Source: Bacteroidales bacterium
Lineage (GTDB): Bacteria > Bacteroidota > Bacteroidia > Bacteroidales > UBA4417
NCBI GenBank assembly: GCA_016707705.1
Contig: JADJHD010000011.1
Span: 1-64,000 of the forward strand
Length of the DNA: 64,000 nucleotides
Reading direction: 5' to 3'
The first letter of the stretch is position 1. Every line of letters starts with the position of its first letter. A program made the translations under genes and the position numbers. Below are positions 16,906-25,217 of this stretch, piece after piece. The notes beneath the pieces are model-generated. The model had not been told where the DNA came from. It ran no database searches and worked only from the letters and a program-made list of their open reading frames with translations.

Positions 16906-18213
16906 ATGAAGCGAAGGACCTTCCTTTTTATCGTCATACTTACCGGTTTATCTCTGTGTGGAGTCATTTTTATCCAGTTTTTCTGGATCAGGAATGCGAT
17001 TGCATTGCAGAAGGAACAGTTTGATAAAAGCGCTCTTTTAAGTCTGAAAAGTATTGTAAATGAGATGTATGAATGCAAGAATGATACCTGTGAGGGAAGT
17101 CTGTTTTGCAGTCAGGAATGCAATCACCGCTCTGAATTTCATAAAAGCAGGATAAACAGGATTTATCTGGATTCATTGGTGCATAAGGAATTCAGCAGCA
17201 TGGGATTACGGGAGCCATATGTTTATGGTATTTTCAATCCTGAAACAAAAAAAATATCACTTATATCTGATCCGGAGAGGAAGACAGAAATTCTGTCCAC
17301 GAGGCATGCCGTTTCTCTTTCATGTATTTACAGATCTTCAGAAACTCAGCTGGGAGCTTGGTTTCCTGATGAAGGCCGCCGTGCATGGTACAATATTATC
17401 TGGTGGCTGGTGATATGCTTCCTGCTTATAGCCGTGCTTGTTTTTGGGTTTTCATATACAATCTATTCCTTCCTGAAGCAGAAGAAACTCTCTGAAATGA
17501 AGAGTGATTTTGTGAATAACATGACTCATGAATTCAAAACTCCCATCGCGACTATCTCTCTTTCAAGCGAGATGCTGATGAAGCCCGGGATTCTGGGTTC
17601 AGTGGAGAAATCGAAGAAATACGCCTCCATTATCTATGAAGAAAATCAGCGACTGCGTAATCAGGTGGAGCATATATTGCAGATTGCCGTGCTGGATAAG
17701 GAAGAGTTCACGATCCGAAAAAATGAAGTCAATATTCATAGCCTTATCACTGAGCTGGTGGATCAGTTCAATCTGCTTGTAAAGGAGAGGGAAGGTGAAA
17801 TAAAAATGAAACTGAGTGCTTCAAAACAGGTTCTTTATGCCGATCCCATGCACCTCAGGAACAGCATTTCCAACTTGCTTGATAATGCCTGCAAATACTC
17901 ACCCAACAAGCCATCCATCCTGATTGAAACAAGCAACTCAAAGGCTGGAACTATTATAGCTGTTGAGGATAAGGGCATTGGAATCAGTCAGGAAAACCAG
18001 AAGCATATCTTCAAAAAACTGTACCGTGTTTCCACCGGCAATGTGCATGATGTTAAAGGCTTCGGATTGGGACTGTACTATGTGAAGACCATGGTTGAAG
18101 CGCATGGCGGATGGATCAGGCTGAAGAGTGAATTGAATAGGGGGAGCAGATTTGAATTATTTATTCCTTCAGGGAGTGAGCCAATAACAGGGGAGGAGAG
18201 CCATGGAAACTAA
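16906..18213 (+). CDS. Sensor histidine kinase (RprX-like)
   Basis: This 435-residue inner-membrane kinase has two transmembrane segments (about 6-28 and 163-187) enclosing a periplasmic sensor region. The kinase core has the phospho-acceptor H208 in NNMTHEFKTP, the N box NLLDNACKYSP (323-333), VEDKGIGIS (353-361) and GLGLYYVK. The sensor region contains C57, C62, C68 and C72 plus H74 within 18 residues, a possible disulfide pair or metal site. The response regulator gene follows with an 11-base overlap, so they form one transcription unit and presumably one phosphorelay. Similar pairs in Bacteroides are called RprX/RprY. Signal unknown. Confidence 0.85.
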   Translation: MKRRTFLFIVILTGLSLCGVIFIQFFWIRNAIALQKEQFDKSALLSLKSIVNEMYECKNDTCEGSLFCSQECNHRSEFHKSRINRIYLDSLVHKEFSSMGLREPYVYGIFNPETKKISLISDPERKTEILSTRHAVSLSCIYRSSETQLGAWFPDEGRRAWYNIIWWLVICFLLIAVLVFGFSYTIYSFLKQKKLSEMKSDFVNNMTHEFKTPIATISLSSEMLMKPGILGSVEKSKKYASIIYEENQRLRNQVEHILQIAVLDKEEFTIRKNEVNIHSLITELVDQFNLLVKEREGEIKMKLSASKQVLYADPMHLRNSISNLLDNACKYSPNKPSILIETSNSKAGTIIAVEDKGIGISQENQKHIFKKLYRVSTGNVHDVKGFGLGLYYVKTMVEAHGGWIRLKSELNRGSRFELFIPSGSEPITGEESHGN

Positions 18214-18895
18214 GGCTTCGATTCTGCTCGTAGAAGATGATCTCAACCTTAGTGAGGTTCTGGTTGATTATCTGGAGATGCTGGGCTACAAGGTGACACT
18301 AGCTCCTGATGGAATGGAAGGCTTGAAGAAATTCAGGCATGAGAGTCCGGAGCTTTGCATTCTGGATGTCATGCTTCCCAAAAAGGATGGTTTTACACTT
18401 GCCAAAGATATCCGAACCATCAATCAACAGGTGCCTATAATCTTCCTAACTGCCCGTGGCATGATGGAGGATCGTATCACCGGTTTCCAGGCTGGTTGCG
18501 ATGATTATATCTCAAAACCATTCAGCAGCGAAGAACTTAGTCTGCGTATTGAAGCCATATTGCGCCGTTGCCGGGCAAACAGGACAATTCAACCTGAACT
18601 GCTGCAGATTGGGAATTACAGTTTCGACGTTGCGAATTTCGAGCTCGTCATTGGTGAAACAAAACACAGTCTCACCCCCAAGGAAGCTGCCTTGCTAAAG
18701 GTACTGTGTCGTCACACCAACACTCTTCTCACCCGCGAAAAAGCCCTGATGGAAGTCTGGGGCGATGATGATTATTTCATTGGCCGCAGTATGGATGTAT
18801 TCATCACCAAGCTTCGCAAATACCTAAAGGACGACCCCCGCGTCTCCATCGTCAACGTCCACGGCACCGGCTTCCGCCTCGAGGTCAAGGAGTAG
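18203..18895 (+). CDS. OmpR/PhoB-family response regulator (RprY-like)
   Basis: The 230-residue protein has a receiver domain with the acidic pocket EDD (11-13), phospho-acceptor D55 in CILDVMLPK, and a conserved lysine in YISKPFS. A winged-helix DNA-binding domain of the OmpR type follows, ending in the VHGTGFRLEV motif. It overlaps the histidine kinase gene by 11 bases and is its likely partner. It should bind promoter DNA when phosphorylated; targets cannot be read here. Confidence 0.9.
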   Translation: METKASILLVEDDLNLSEVLVDYLEMLGYKVTLAPDGMEGLKKFRHESPELCILDVMLPKKDGFTLAKDIRTINQQVPIIFLTARGMMEDRITGFQAGCDDYISKPFSSEELSLRIEAILRRCRANRTIQPELLQIGNYSFDVANFELVIGETKHSLTPKEAALLKVLCRHTNTLLTREKALMEVWGDDDYFIGRSMDVFITKLRKYLKDDPRVSIVNVHGTGFRLEVKE

Positions 18896-18975
18896 TTGTT
18901 AGTATTTAGTTGTTTTTAGTTGGTGTGGAATGTTAGGTGTTCGAGTTTTGCCAGTAGCTAATATTAGAACACAGA

Positions 18976-19230
18976 TCCGCCAGCCGGCGGACGGATGACA
19001 CTGATTAACACTGATTAGTTAATTTTCAAATTCCCTCATTTTCATCCGCCAGCCGGCGGACTCTTTTTAACATCCCCACATCCCCACATCCCCACATCCC
19101 CACATCCTCACATCCTCACATCCCCACATCCTCACATCCCCACATCCCCACATCTCCACATCCCCACATCCCCACATCCCCACATCTCCACATCTCCACA
19201 TCCTCACATCCCCATTCGCCAGCCGGCGGA
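18976..19230. repeat. Composite repeat module 1: palindromes flanking a 17-unit CACATCYY array
   Basis: The palindrome TCCGCCAGCCGGCGGA occurs at 18976-18991 and 19045-19060, and a one-base variant at 19215-19230. Between the last two lies ACTCTTTTTAA followed by 17 consecutive 8-bp units of the form CACATCYY (19077-19212), in which the hexamer is invariant and only the last two pyrimidines vary. The segment before the second palindrome (GATTAACACTGATTAG at 19003 onward) is repeated exactly after the third one at 19233, so the whole unit is tandemly duplicated. No gene is seen from 18896 to 19261. Confidence 0.8.
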
Positions 19231-19261
19231 CGGATTAACACTGATTAGTTAATTTTCAAAT

Positions 19262-20682
19262 CACTGCTGTCCGGGGAATTTGTAATAAAGGATTATTTTG
19301 TTCTATAACCCTTTATTAGCTGGATATTCTGTCAAATTGCGAAAAGCAAGCCCCCCCCCTCAAGCAGAATTGAACAGATTTAGCTGATAGCTTGGCTCAA
19401 AAGGTTTGTATTTTCTTAATACTATATCTGGATTATTCAGAAATGCAAGCAAGTTGACATAGGTCATCAGATGTAGTTTAACAATACTACTTAGGTTGGA
19501 ATATGCCCATTTTCTTGTTGCTTTATCTTGAATGATTTTGATTAGTAAATCAGCTATTAAAACACACCAAACCTGCATTTTTATTGCATTCTCTGATTCT
19601 CCGAAGAAATATTTTAATGGATAACGCTGTTTGATGCGTTTAAATAAGATCTCTATCTGCCATCTCTGTTTATATATATTAGCTATGGTAGTAGGTTGAA
19701 ACCGGGTATTATTGGTTACAAAACTTAGAGTTTTCTTTGTCTCAGGGTCATTGTATCTGATAATCCTGGCCTTGATTTTTAAAGTATTGTTGTTATTGGG
19801 ATCTCCCAGGGTTACCAGTTGGTCAGAAATAACTCCGGCAAGACTTTGTTGCCCGGATACTGGGTTTTGTTTATCTATTTGTATAATCCAACGATCCAAC
19901 ACTCGTGAAACCCAGTTAATACCCGAACGTGTCCATTGATCGAACCTTCGAAAATTGGCATATCCTTTATCGAAAGTAATTATTGATCCTCTGGGCAAAT
20001 CAATATACTTCAAGAACACTCTGTCATTTGCTGAAGAAGCTGTAAGGTTTACCAAGCAAGGCGTGTCTTCACTTGCTTTAATCATTACATGAGCCTTTAA
20101 TCCACCTTTTCTTTTCCCACTCGAGGGTATACTCCCCGCCCCTTTAAGAACATCATGAAACAACCTTATGGTGGTTGAATCAATTATAAAAAGTCTTTTC
20201 TCGTAGGGCTGTCTTGGTTTTATCTTCCAGCTGTCCGGTAAACCATAATGGTACTTGTACAGTTCATGAAATAACTCACCGAAAAAGGCTTCTGTTCTCC
20301 TTTTGTTTGCATCTGCCAATGTGCTACGATGTATGTCATGTAAAAGTCTGAAATGCCCTTGTTTGCTCCCTGCTACCTGCAAACCGGTTACCACTTCCCG
20401 TAAAGATGTACACTGATTTATTATCCCGAAAAGAAGGGTAACCAAATGATGTCTGCTGTCAAAGGTCTTACTATACCTGTCACTGTCATACTTGCGAACC
20501 AATCTGGTTATTATATGATCAGGTATAAGTGATAACAGCTGTGTGAATATCGGCTGTCCGGAGAAAATTGTATTTTTACCCATGTTTGTAGAGTTGTTTT
20601 GGTTGTGCTTAACAAAACTACAAATGCTGGGGGCTTCGGCCCCTATCTTTTTATTTTCACTTTTGTTTACCGGACAACAGTG
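19262..20682 (-). mobile_element. IS4-family insertion sequence, apparently complete
   Basis: The element is 1421 bp. It is bounded by terminal inverted repeats CACTGCTGTCCGG (19262-19274) and CCGGACAACAGTG (20670-20682), with one mismatch. It is flanked by an exact 10-bp direct repeat ATTTTCAAAT (19252-19261 and 20683-20692), the size expected for IS4-family target duplications. It encodes one transposase on the minus strand. Intact ends, intact gene and an undecayed target duplication argue for a recent insertion into the second copy of the composite repeat. Confidence 0.9.
19360..20583 (-). CDS. IS4-family transposase (DUF4372 plus DDE domain)
   Basis: This 407-residue transposase starts with the DUF4372-type N-terminal region (IFTQLLSLIP to LREVVTGL), followed by the RNase H-like DDE catalytic domain. 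Candidate catalytic residues are D135 in LFIIDSTTIR, D205 in ITFDKGYANF and E311 in the IS4 signature YKQRWQIEILFKRIKQ. It catalyses cut-and-paste transposition of its own element. The frame is uninterrupted and the gene fills most of the element. It lies antisense to the neighbouring host genes. Confidence 0.9.
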   Translation of the reverse strand: MGKNTIFSGQPIFTQLLSLIPDHIITRLVRKYDSDRYSKTFDSRHHLVTLLFGIINQCTSLREVVTGLQVAGSKQGHFRLLHDIHRSTLADANKRRTEAFFGELFHELYKYHYGLPDSWKIKPRQPYEKRLFIIDSTTIRLFHDVLKGAGSIPSSGKRKGGLKAHVMIKASEDTPCLVNLTASSANDRVFLKYIDLPRGSIITFDKGYANFRRFDQWTRSGINWVSRVLDRWIIQIDKQNPVSGQQSLAGVISDQLVTLGDPNNNNTLKIKARIIRYNDPETKKTLSFVTNNTRFQPTTIANIYKQRWQIEILFKRIKQRYPLKYFFGESENAIKMQVWCVLIADLLIKIIQDKATRKWAYSNLSSIVKLHLMTYVNLLAFLNNPDIVLRKYKPFEPSYQLNLFNSA

Positions 20683-20754
20683 ATTTTCAAATTTTCAAAT
20701 TCCCTCATTTTCATCCGCCAGTATTCTAAGATTAAAGCAAGTTTTATTGTTTTT

Positions 20755-21610
20755 TTATGCAACAAATTTGTACAAATTCACGTAAGGTGTTTCACGTTTA
20801 ATTACAGCAAAAACTCTAAACACGATTTTGTTTCTGATAATATTCAGGGTACTCATTTTGTTTTTCCCTTTCTCCGTGATGCTTCTGGTAATATTGCTGA
20901 AATTCTGATGTTGAATTACAGACATGGATGCCTGCTTAGCAGTGTCTTAATTTGTTTATTAGCAATTGCATTTACTCTGGAAGGTTTAAATGTTTTACCG
21001 GAGGAGTTCTCAAATGGTGCAATTCCACATAACAGGCAAAAGCTCTGGCATCTGAGAACTGTCGAAAATTAGCAGTATAAGCAATCAAATACCAACCAGC
21101 ACTTTGCCAATCCCACTGACTGAAATAATCAATTTGTAGCTTTTATACATTTCCTCATCTTCCTTGATAATAGCAATTAATTGCTTTTCGACAACTTCTA
21201 CTTCATTATTGAGCCGATCTATCATGCGTAATTGAACTTCCTTAATCAGCTTATTCTCTCCTTCTGCGTAACAATCATGTAGATCAGTTAATCCATTCAT
21301 GTAAGCTGTGCGGTGTTTGAAGCTTTTCTCTCAGGGATAGTAGTGATTTTAGCTTGTCAATCTGTTCACCCGGAAGAATAGTTGGCTTTATACTTTCTCT
21401 TTTTCATAAGCATATACTGCTATCCTCTGTGCATCGACCTTATCATTCTTGCCCGGGTAATCCCAAGCTTCTTGATCTGCAATGCAGGAACCATTGCGAA
21501 AGTCAAACCCTCAGTGTGAAAAAACACACTCAATAGTTTAGAGTACTTCCCAGTGTCTTCAAAACAGAAAACAGGTCCTGCTTACTGAAATTAGTGCTCT
21601 GGATTGTTCT
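20755..21610 (-). pseudogene. Decayed IS110-family transposase
   Basis: Reading the minus strand across frames recovers successive pieces of an IS110 transposase. They are FCFEDTGKYSKLLSVFF (the E-DTG part of the DEDD domain), NDKVDAQRIAVYAYEK, SIKPTILPGEQIDKLKSLL, MNGLTDLHDCYAEGENKLIK, ISVSGIGKV, CGIAPFENSSGKTFKPSR, and finally GKNKMSTLNIIRNKI to KRETPYVNLYKF with a stop at 20755. At least four frameshifts separate them and the N-terminal 40 or so residues are missing. It is therefore inactive. The piece 21085-21300 is the longest uninterrupted part. Half-palindromes abut both edges of the relic (20715-20721 and 21719-21728). Confidence 0.8.
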
Positions 21611-21718
21611 TTCTAATAGTTTGCAAAGAAGAAAAGAAAAAGTAGCAAAAAGAAAAGAAAATCAACTACTTATAGAATTCTTTGTTAACCATTGTTAATA
21701 AAACACTGCAAATCTAAA

Positions 21719-21858
21719 GGCTGGCGGACTCTTTTTAACATCCTCACATCTCCACATCTCCACATCTCCACATCCTCACATCCTCACATCTCCACATCCT
21801 CACATCCCCACATCTCCACATCCCCACATCCCCACATCCCCATTCGCCAGCCGGCGGA
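21719..21858. repeat. Composite repeat module 2: half-palindrome, 12-unit CACATCYY array, palindrome
   Basis: This repeats the order of module 1: GGCTGGCGGA (21719-21728), then CTCTTTTTAACATC, then 12 units CACATCYY (21745-21840), then CATTCGCC leading into the palindrome variant at 21843-21858. The flanking strings are identical to those around the first array, showing common origin. The array differs in unit number and in the order of the two variable pyrimidines. The left palindrome is split by the IS110 relic. Confidence 0.8.
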
Positions 21859-21875
21859 CTCCGCTCCGCTTCGCA

Positions 21876-21939
21876 TCTTTTATCTTTTTACTTTTATCCT
21901 TTTACTTTTGTCCTTTTACTTTTGTCTTTTATCTTGTCC
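21876..21939. repeat. T-rich short repeat before the MazG-like gene
   Basis: Repeats of the type CTTTTACTTTTGTC and CTTTTATC run up to two bases before the ATG at 21942. The tract occupies the leader of that gene. No promoter consensus or ribosome-binding site is visible in it. Confidence 0.5.
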
Positions 21940-21941
21940 AA

Positions 21942-22268
21942 ATGACTTTAACTCAGGCCCAGCAAACCATCGACCAGTGGATCAACACCACAGGCGTACG
22001 ATATTTTAATGAACTCACCAATATGGCAATTCTGGTCGAAGAGGTGGGAGAGGTAGCCCGCATCATGGCCAGACGCTATGGAGAACAATCGGAGAAGGAA
22101 TCAGATAAGCAGGCGGACCTGGCAGATGAAATGGCAGATGTGCTATTTGTGCTGATGTGCCTCGCCAATCAAACCGGCGTCAACCTCGAAACCGCCCTTC
22201 AAAAGAACCTTGAGAAGAAAACCCTCCGGGACTCCGACAGGCACAAGAATAATCCTAAACTGAAGTGA
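21942..22268 (+). CDS. MazG-like nucleotide pyrophosphohydrolase
   Basis: The 108-residue all-helical protein has the metal-binding pattern of the MazG/dimeric dUTPase superfamily: EEVGE (E33, E34, E37) and then E63 and D66 in LADEMADVLF. It hydrolyses nucleoside triphosphates to monophosphate and pyrophosphate, commonly as a house-cleaning enzyme. It is a single-domain form of the usual 100-120 residues. The gene begins right after repeat module 2 and a T-rich tract, an unusual leader. Cytoplasmic. Confidence 0.85.
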   Translation: MTLTQAQQTIDQWINTTGVRYFNELTNMAILVEEVGEVARIMARRYGEQSEKESDKQADLADEMADVLFVLMCLANQTGVNLETALQKNLEKKTLRDSDRHKNNPKLK

Positions 22269-22451
22269 ATTTGATATGTAGGAACTCATAAGGCTTCAGA
22301 GTGCAATTTGTCAGAAAGCTCATTGAAACTGTTAAATTCAATAGTATCGAATTTGTAATGTAAGTTTCCTTCTGAGTATATCAGACCTGGACCTACAATG
22401 TTGTGCAAATTGATTCATCATTGGAATAAAGCTTGAAGGTGTAAAAATTCG

Positions 22452-22459
22452 TACCTTTG
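22452..22459 (+). promoter_or_regulatory. -7 element immediately before mntA
   Basis: TACCTTTG ends four bases before the ATG at 22464, the same spacing as in front of the histidine kinase gene at 16906. The mntA-hepT message is thus probably leaderless. A TTG at 22433-22435 lies 16 bases upstream, a little closer than usual. Confidence 0.5.
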
Positions 22460-22463
22460 AATT

Positions 22464-22763
22464 ATGACAATCATTGAAAAAAATAGGGATAAGATTATTG
22501 CTTTATGTGATAAACATAGGGTAGCCAGATTATTTGTATTTGGTTCAGTATTGACTGATAACTTTAAAAAAAACAGTGACATCGACTTGCTTGTTGATTT
22601 CTCCGGTGTCGAACTCTATGATTATGCCGAGAACTATTTTAGTTTCAAGAAATCCCTTGAGAGATTGCTTAAAAGACAAATAGACTTGCTTGAAGATAAA
22701 GCTGTTAAAAATCCATATTTAAGAAGATCCATCGATTCATCAAAAACAATGATTTATGGATAA
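22464..22763 (+). CDS. mntA: MntA-type antitoxin, minimal nucleotidyltransferase
   Basis: This 99-residue protein is a minimal nucleotidyltransferase of the DNA polymerase beta fold, with the signature FGSVLTDNFKKNSDIDLLVDF (G27, S28, catalytic D39 and D41). In characterised MntA-HepT systems this protein neutralises the HEPN toxin by transferring AMP residues to a tyrosine next to its active site. It overlaps the downstream hepT gene by 8 bases, the standard arrangement. No membrane segment. The genes sit in the accessory island beside repeats and IS elements, in keeping with a mobile defence or stability module. Confidence 0.85.
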   Translation: MTIIEKNRDKIIALCDKHRVARLFVFGSVLTDNFKKNSDIDLLVDFSGVELYDYAENYFSFKKSLERLLKRQIDLLEDKAVKNPYLRRSIDSSKTMIYG

Positions 22764-23094
22764 TGATATTAAAACTTGGTTATATGACATATTACAATCT
22801 ATAAATGAGATTGATAGCTATTACGATAACAAATCAAGGATTTTTGAAGAATACGTTTCTGATATTAAGACAAAGAGGGCTATAGAAAGAAATCTGGAAA
22901 TAATTGGCGAAGCAGTGAATCGCATTCTCAAAAGAGACAAGAATTTCACACTTGATAATGCTGAACAAATAGTTGGCACCAGAAACAGAATTATTCATGG
23001 ATATGATAAAGTATCAGATGATCTGATTTGGAGTATTGTCATAAACCATTTACCAAAATTGAAAGTCGAAGTTTCCGGACTGCTTAATGAATAA
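22756..23094 (+). CDS. hepT: HepT-type HEPN ribonuclease toxin (DUF86)
   Basis: The 112-residue helical protein carries the HEPN ribonuclease motif RX4HXY as R76, H81 and Y83 in GTRNRIIHGYD. The tyrosine is the AMPylation site in studied systems, so toxin and antitoxin chemistry both look intact. HepT cleaves RNA, reported for tRNA, when not modified. The start overlaps the mntA stop by 8 bases, implying coupled translation. Length is normal for the family. Confidence 0.85.
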   Translation: MDNDIKTWLYDILQSINEIDSYYDNKSRIFEEYVSDIKTKRAIERNLEIIGEAVNRILKRDKNFTLDNAEQIVGTRNRIIHGYDKVSDDLIWSIVINHLPKLKVEVSGLLNE

Positions 23095-23242
23095 TTGGCA
23101 GTTCCTTGAAAGCACCTGCCTGTTATCAGTATTTCGCATTCATTGTTCAAGGGAACTATTTATAAATTCGTGCTTTATGCTACCACGGTATGTGGTTGAA
23201 TAAGACCTGACGATGAGTTGCTTCGAAATCCAATCGTATACT

Positions 23243-24343
23243 ATGAAACAAGTACTATTCATAATACTAATTCTGACCGGCCAACTCTGCTTTGCCAACA
23301 TGGGAACTCCGATCAGGGAGGGAACGCTGTCTGGTTCTGCTATCTCAAGTCGTGATATTGATATTGTTAGGGAGACAATCCATCTGAAGATTGACAAGGA
23401 CTTCAAAACGGCATTCTACCAAATTGAGTATCACATCAAAACTGACATTGCCGGAAAACAAATTCCCCTGTTATTTCTTGCTAAAGATTATAAAGGCAAC
23501 TTCACAGTTTGGGTTGATGATCAAAAGGTAAAGCTGATTGATATTCCGGAAGAATACAAAACAACTGCCAAGTCTCCCTTTGAAAGGTTCTCCGGTACAT
23601 TTGAGCGGGCATATCAGGAGGGTGAATCAGAAACGGTAGAAATCTCCTGGCAAAAAGATCGGGGATTTTCATACAGGCTTAATGACCTTAAATATTTTGA
23701 GACTGATCTCAGCGAGGGAGAACATATCGTAAGAGTGGAATACACGGCTGATGTCTGGACAGACGTTTCTGACTGGATCAAAGAGTACAGCTTTCGCTAT
23801 TCGCTTTCACCGGCAAAATACTGGAAATCTTTTGGATCGCTGGAAATTACAATAGATGCTTCTGACTTCAATTCCAATGTAACAACCAATCTCGGACAAG
23901 CCTCACAGGGAAATCCTGATAGTATTGCTGTATGGAATTTTTCAAAACTGCCCGGAGACTATATTCAGGTTAGCAGTAAACCGAAAATAAGCAGATTTGC
24001 TGATGCAATGATTGCAATCGACCCCTTCGGATTGACAGTCATCTTTGCCTTGTTGATTTCACTGCTCCACTTGCTGGGGATCATAAAATACAGAAGAAGC
24101 AAACCGGCAAAACGGTATTCATGGGTTGTAATAAGTGGAAGCGTTTTGATACCGTTTCTGATACTGGTATTTTACATCATGTCGTATGACTTTATCGACA
24201 GTGCTATTGGTGAAGCGGCTGGCAGATTTCACGGTTACACCTTCCTTGTGATACTCTTATATCCTTTAATCTTGCTGATTTACTGGGGATTAATGTGGCT
24301 GATAGACAGGACTATAAAGAGGAAGATAAATACAGCTGAATAA
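23243..24343 (+). CDS. Hypothetical membrane protein with large extracytoplasmic domain
   Basis: The ATG at 23243 (MKQVLFIILILTG) yields a signal peptide ending near CFA; an earlier start at 23213 only adds a leader. The product of 366 residues has a predicted beta-rich extracytoplasmic region of about 240 residues, followed by three hydrophobic segments (GLTVIFALLISLLHLLG, SWVVISGSVLIPFLIL, FLVILLYPLILLIYWG) and a basic C-terminus. I do not recognise the family. The layout suggests a membrane-anchored domain facing the periplasm. It is preceded by MntA-HepT and followed by another secreted protein gene on the same strand. Function unknown. Confidence 0.65.
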   Translation: MKQVLFIILILTGQLCFANMGTPIREGTLSGSAISSRDIDIVRETIHLKIDKDFKTAFYQIEYHIKTDIAGKQIPLLFLAKDYKGNFTVWVDDQKVKLIDIPEEYKTTAKSPFERFSGTFERAYQEGESETVEISWQKDRGFSYRLNDLKYFETDLSEGEHIVRVEYTADVWTDVSDWIKEYSFRYSLSPAKYWKSFGSLEITIDASDFNSNVTTNLGQASQGNPDSIAVWNFSKLPGDYIQVSSKPKISRFADAMIAIDPFGLTVIFALLISLLHLLGIIKYRRSKPAKRYSWVVISGSVLIPFLILVFYIMSYDFIDSAIGEAAGRFHGYTFLVILLYPLILLIYWGLMWLIDRTIKRKINTAE

Positions 24344-24528
24344 CACGTCCTGACCAGTTGGATATTTGAGGATCTCAGTTTAGAAAAAAAGCACTTCAAA
24401 ATAGCTGGAATCGTAAGTAGTCCTTAAATTTGAAGATTGAGAGCAGGTAGAAAGAAAAATCGCCATTTAACTGACAATAATTTATACAATTCTATTCTTC
24501 ATAAACCTATCATTCTGAATTTAGTACT

Positions 24529-25038
24529 ATGAAAAGAGCATTCTTACTTATGGCCGGTATCATTAGCTTTCAGTTCCTGCTTGCCCAGGATTGCGAGGTC
24601 AGTAAAGACCCTTTCACCAATGAGGAAGTTATAGGTTATCATTGGGGGAAATCGCTGAAATATGAGATGAAATCAGGTGAAACAACTCTTGAAATTGAAT
24701 TTACTTACTCAGGGAACCTGAAGGTAACCATACCTGAAGGCTCGGAGATATTATTCAAACTGGAAAATGGTACCATAATTAAGAAGGCTACAATTGCTGA
24801 GTCCTTTCCTAAGTCCTATGTCGCGGGACAGGCAGTATATACCAATTATCCAATGAAGGTAGTGCTTAATGAGGAGGATATTGTAGCCCTCGCCGGATCA
24901 AAGGTTGAAGTTATCAGGTACCCTGATGGAAAAGGTGGCTCGAACGACTGGGATATTAAAGGATTGGGCAAGCTCTTCTCCAGAAATATGAAGAATGGTG
25001 CAGATTGTATGAGGCAACATCTGAAAAATGCAAAGTAG
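24529..25038 (+). CDS. Hypothetical secreted protein
   Basis: A 169-residue protein with a signal peptide: MKRAF then a hydrophobic run, cleaved near FLLAQ. The mature part has cysteines in QDCEVS and GADCMR and alternating short strands (ETTLEIEFTYSGNLKV; SEILFKLENGTIIKK). No catalytic motif or known family is evident to me. It lies 185 bases after the membrane protein gene on the same strand. Function unknown; a small periplasmic beta protein is the safest description. Confidence 0.6.
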   Translation: MKRAFLLMAGIISFQFLLAQDCEVSKDPFTNEEVIGYHWGKSLKYEMKSGETTLEIEFTYSGNLKVTIPEGSEILFKLENGTIIKKATIAESFPKSYVAGQAVYTNYPMKVVLNEEDIVALAGSKVEVIRYPDGKGGSNDWDIKGLGKLFSRNMKNGADCMRQHLKNAK

Positions 25039-25217
25039 GTAATTATAGCTAAGCAGGCATTGGTTTCTTGTAATTCGGTTTTGATTTAAGTTTGCAATTT
25101 GCACAACTACAGAACTAAGTCCGTTTGCCTGTTACTCTTGGTTCACGGTAAATCTAGCCTTCAAAGCTTATGTAATTGCATGAAAATATTGATTGAATCT
25201 AAGTGGAGATTGACTAA

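Noticed and set aside
19077..19212. CRISPR array
   Set aside because: The repeats are contiguous 8-bp units with no spacers and there are no cas genes.
20599..21072. 157-residue plus-strand open reading frame
   Set aside because: It runs antisense over the start of the IS4 element's flank and the C-terminal part of the IS110 relic, which reads as transposase on the other strand.
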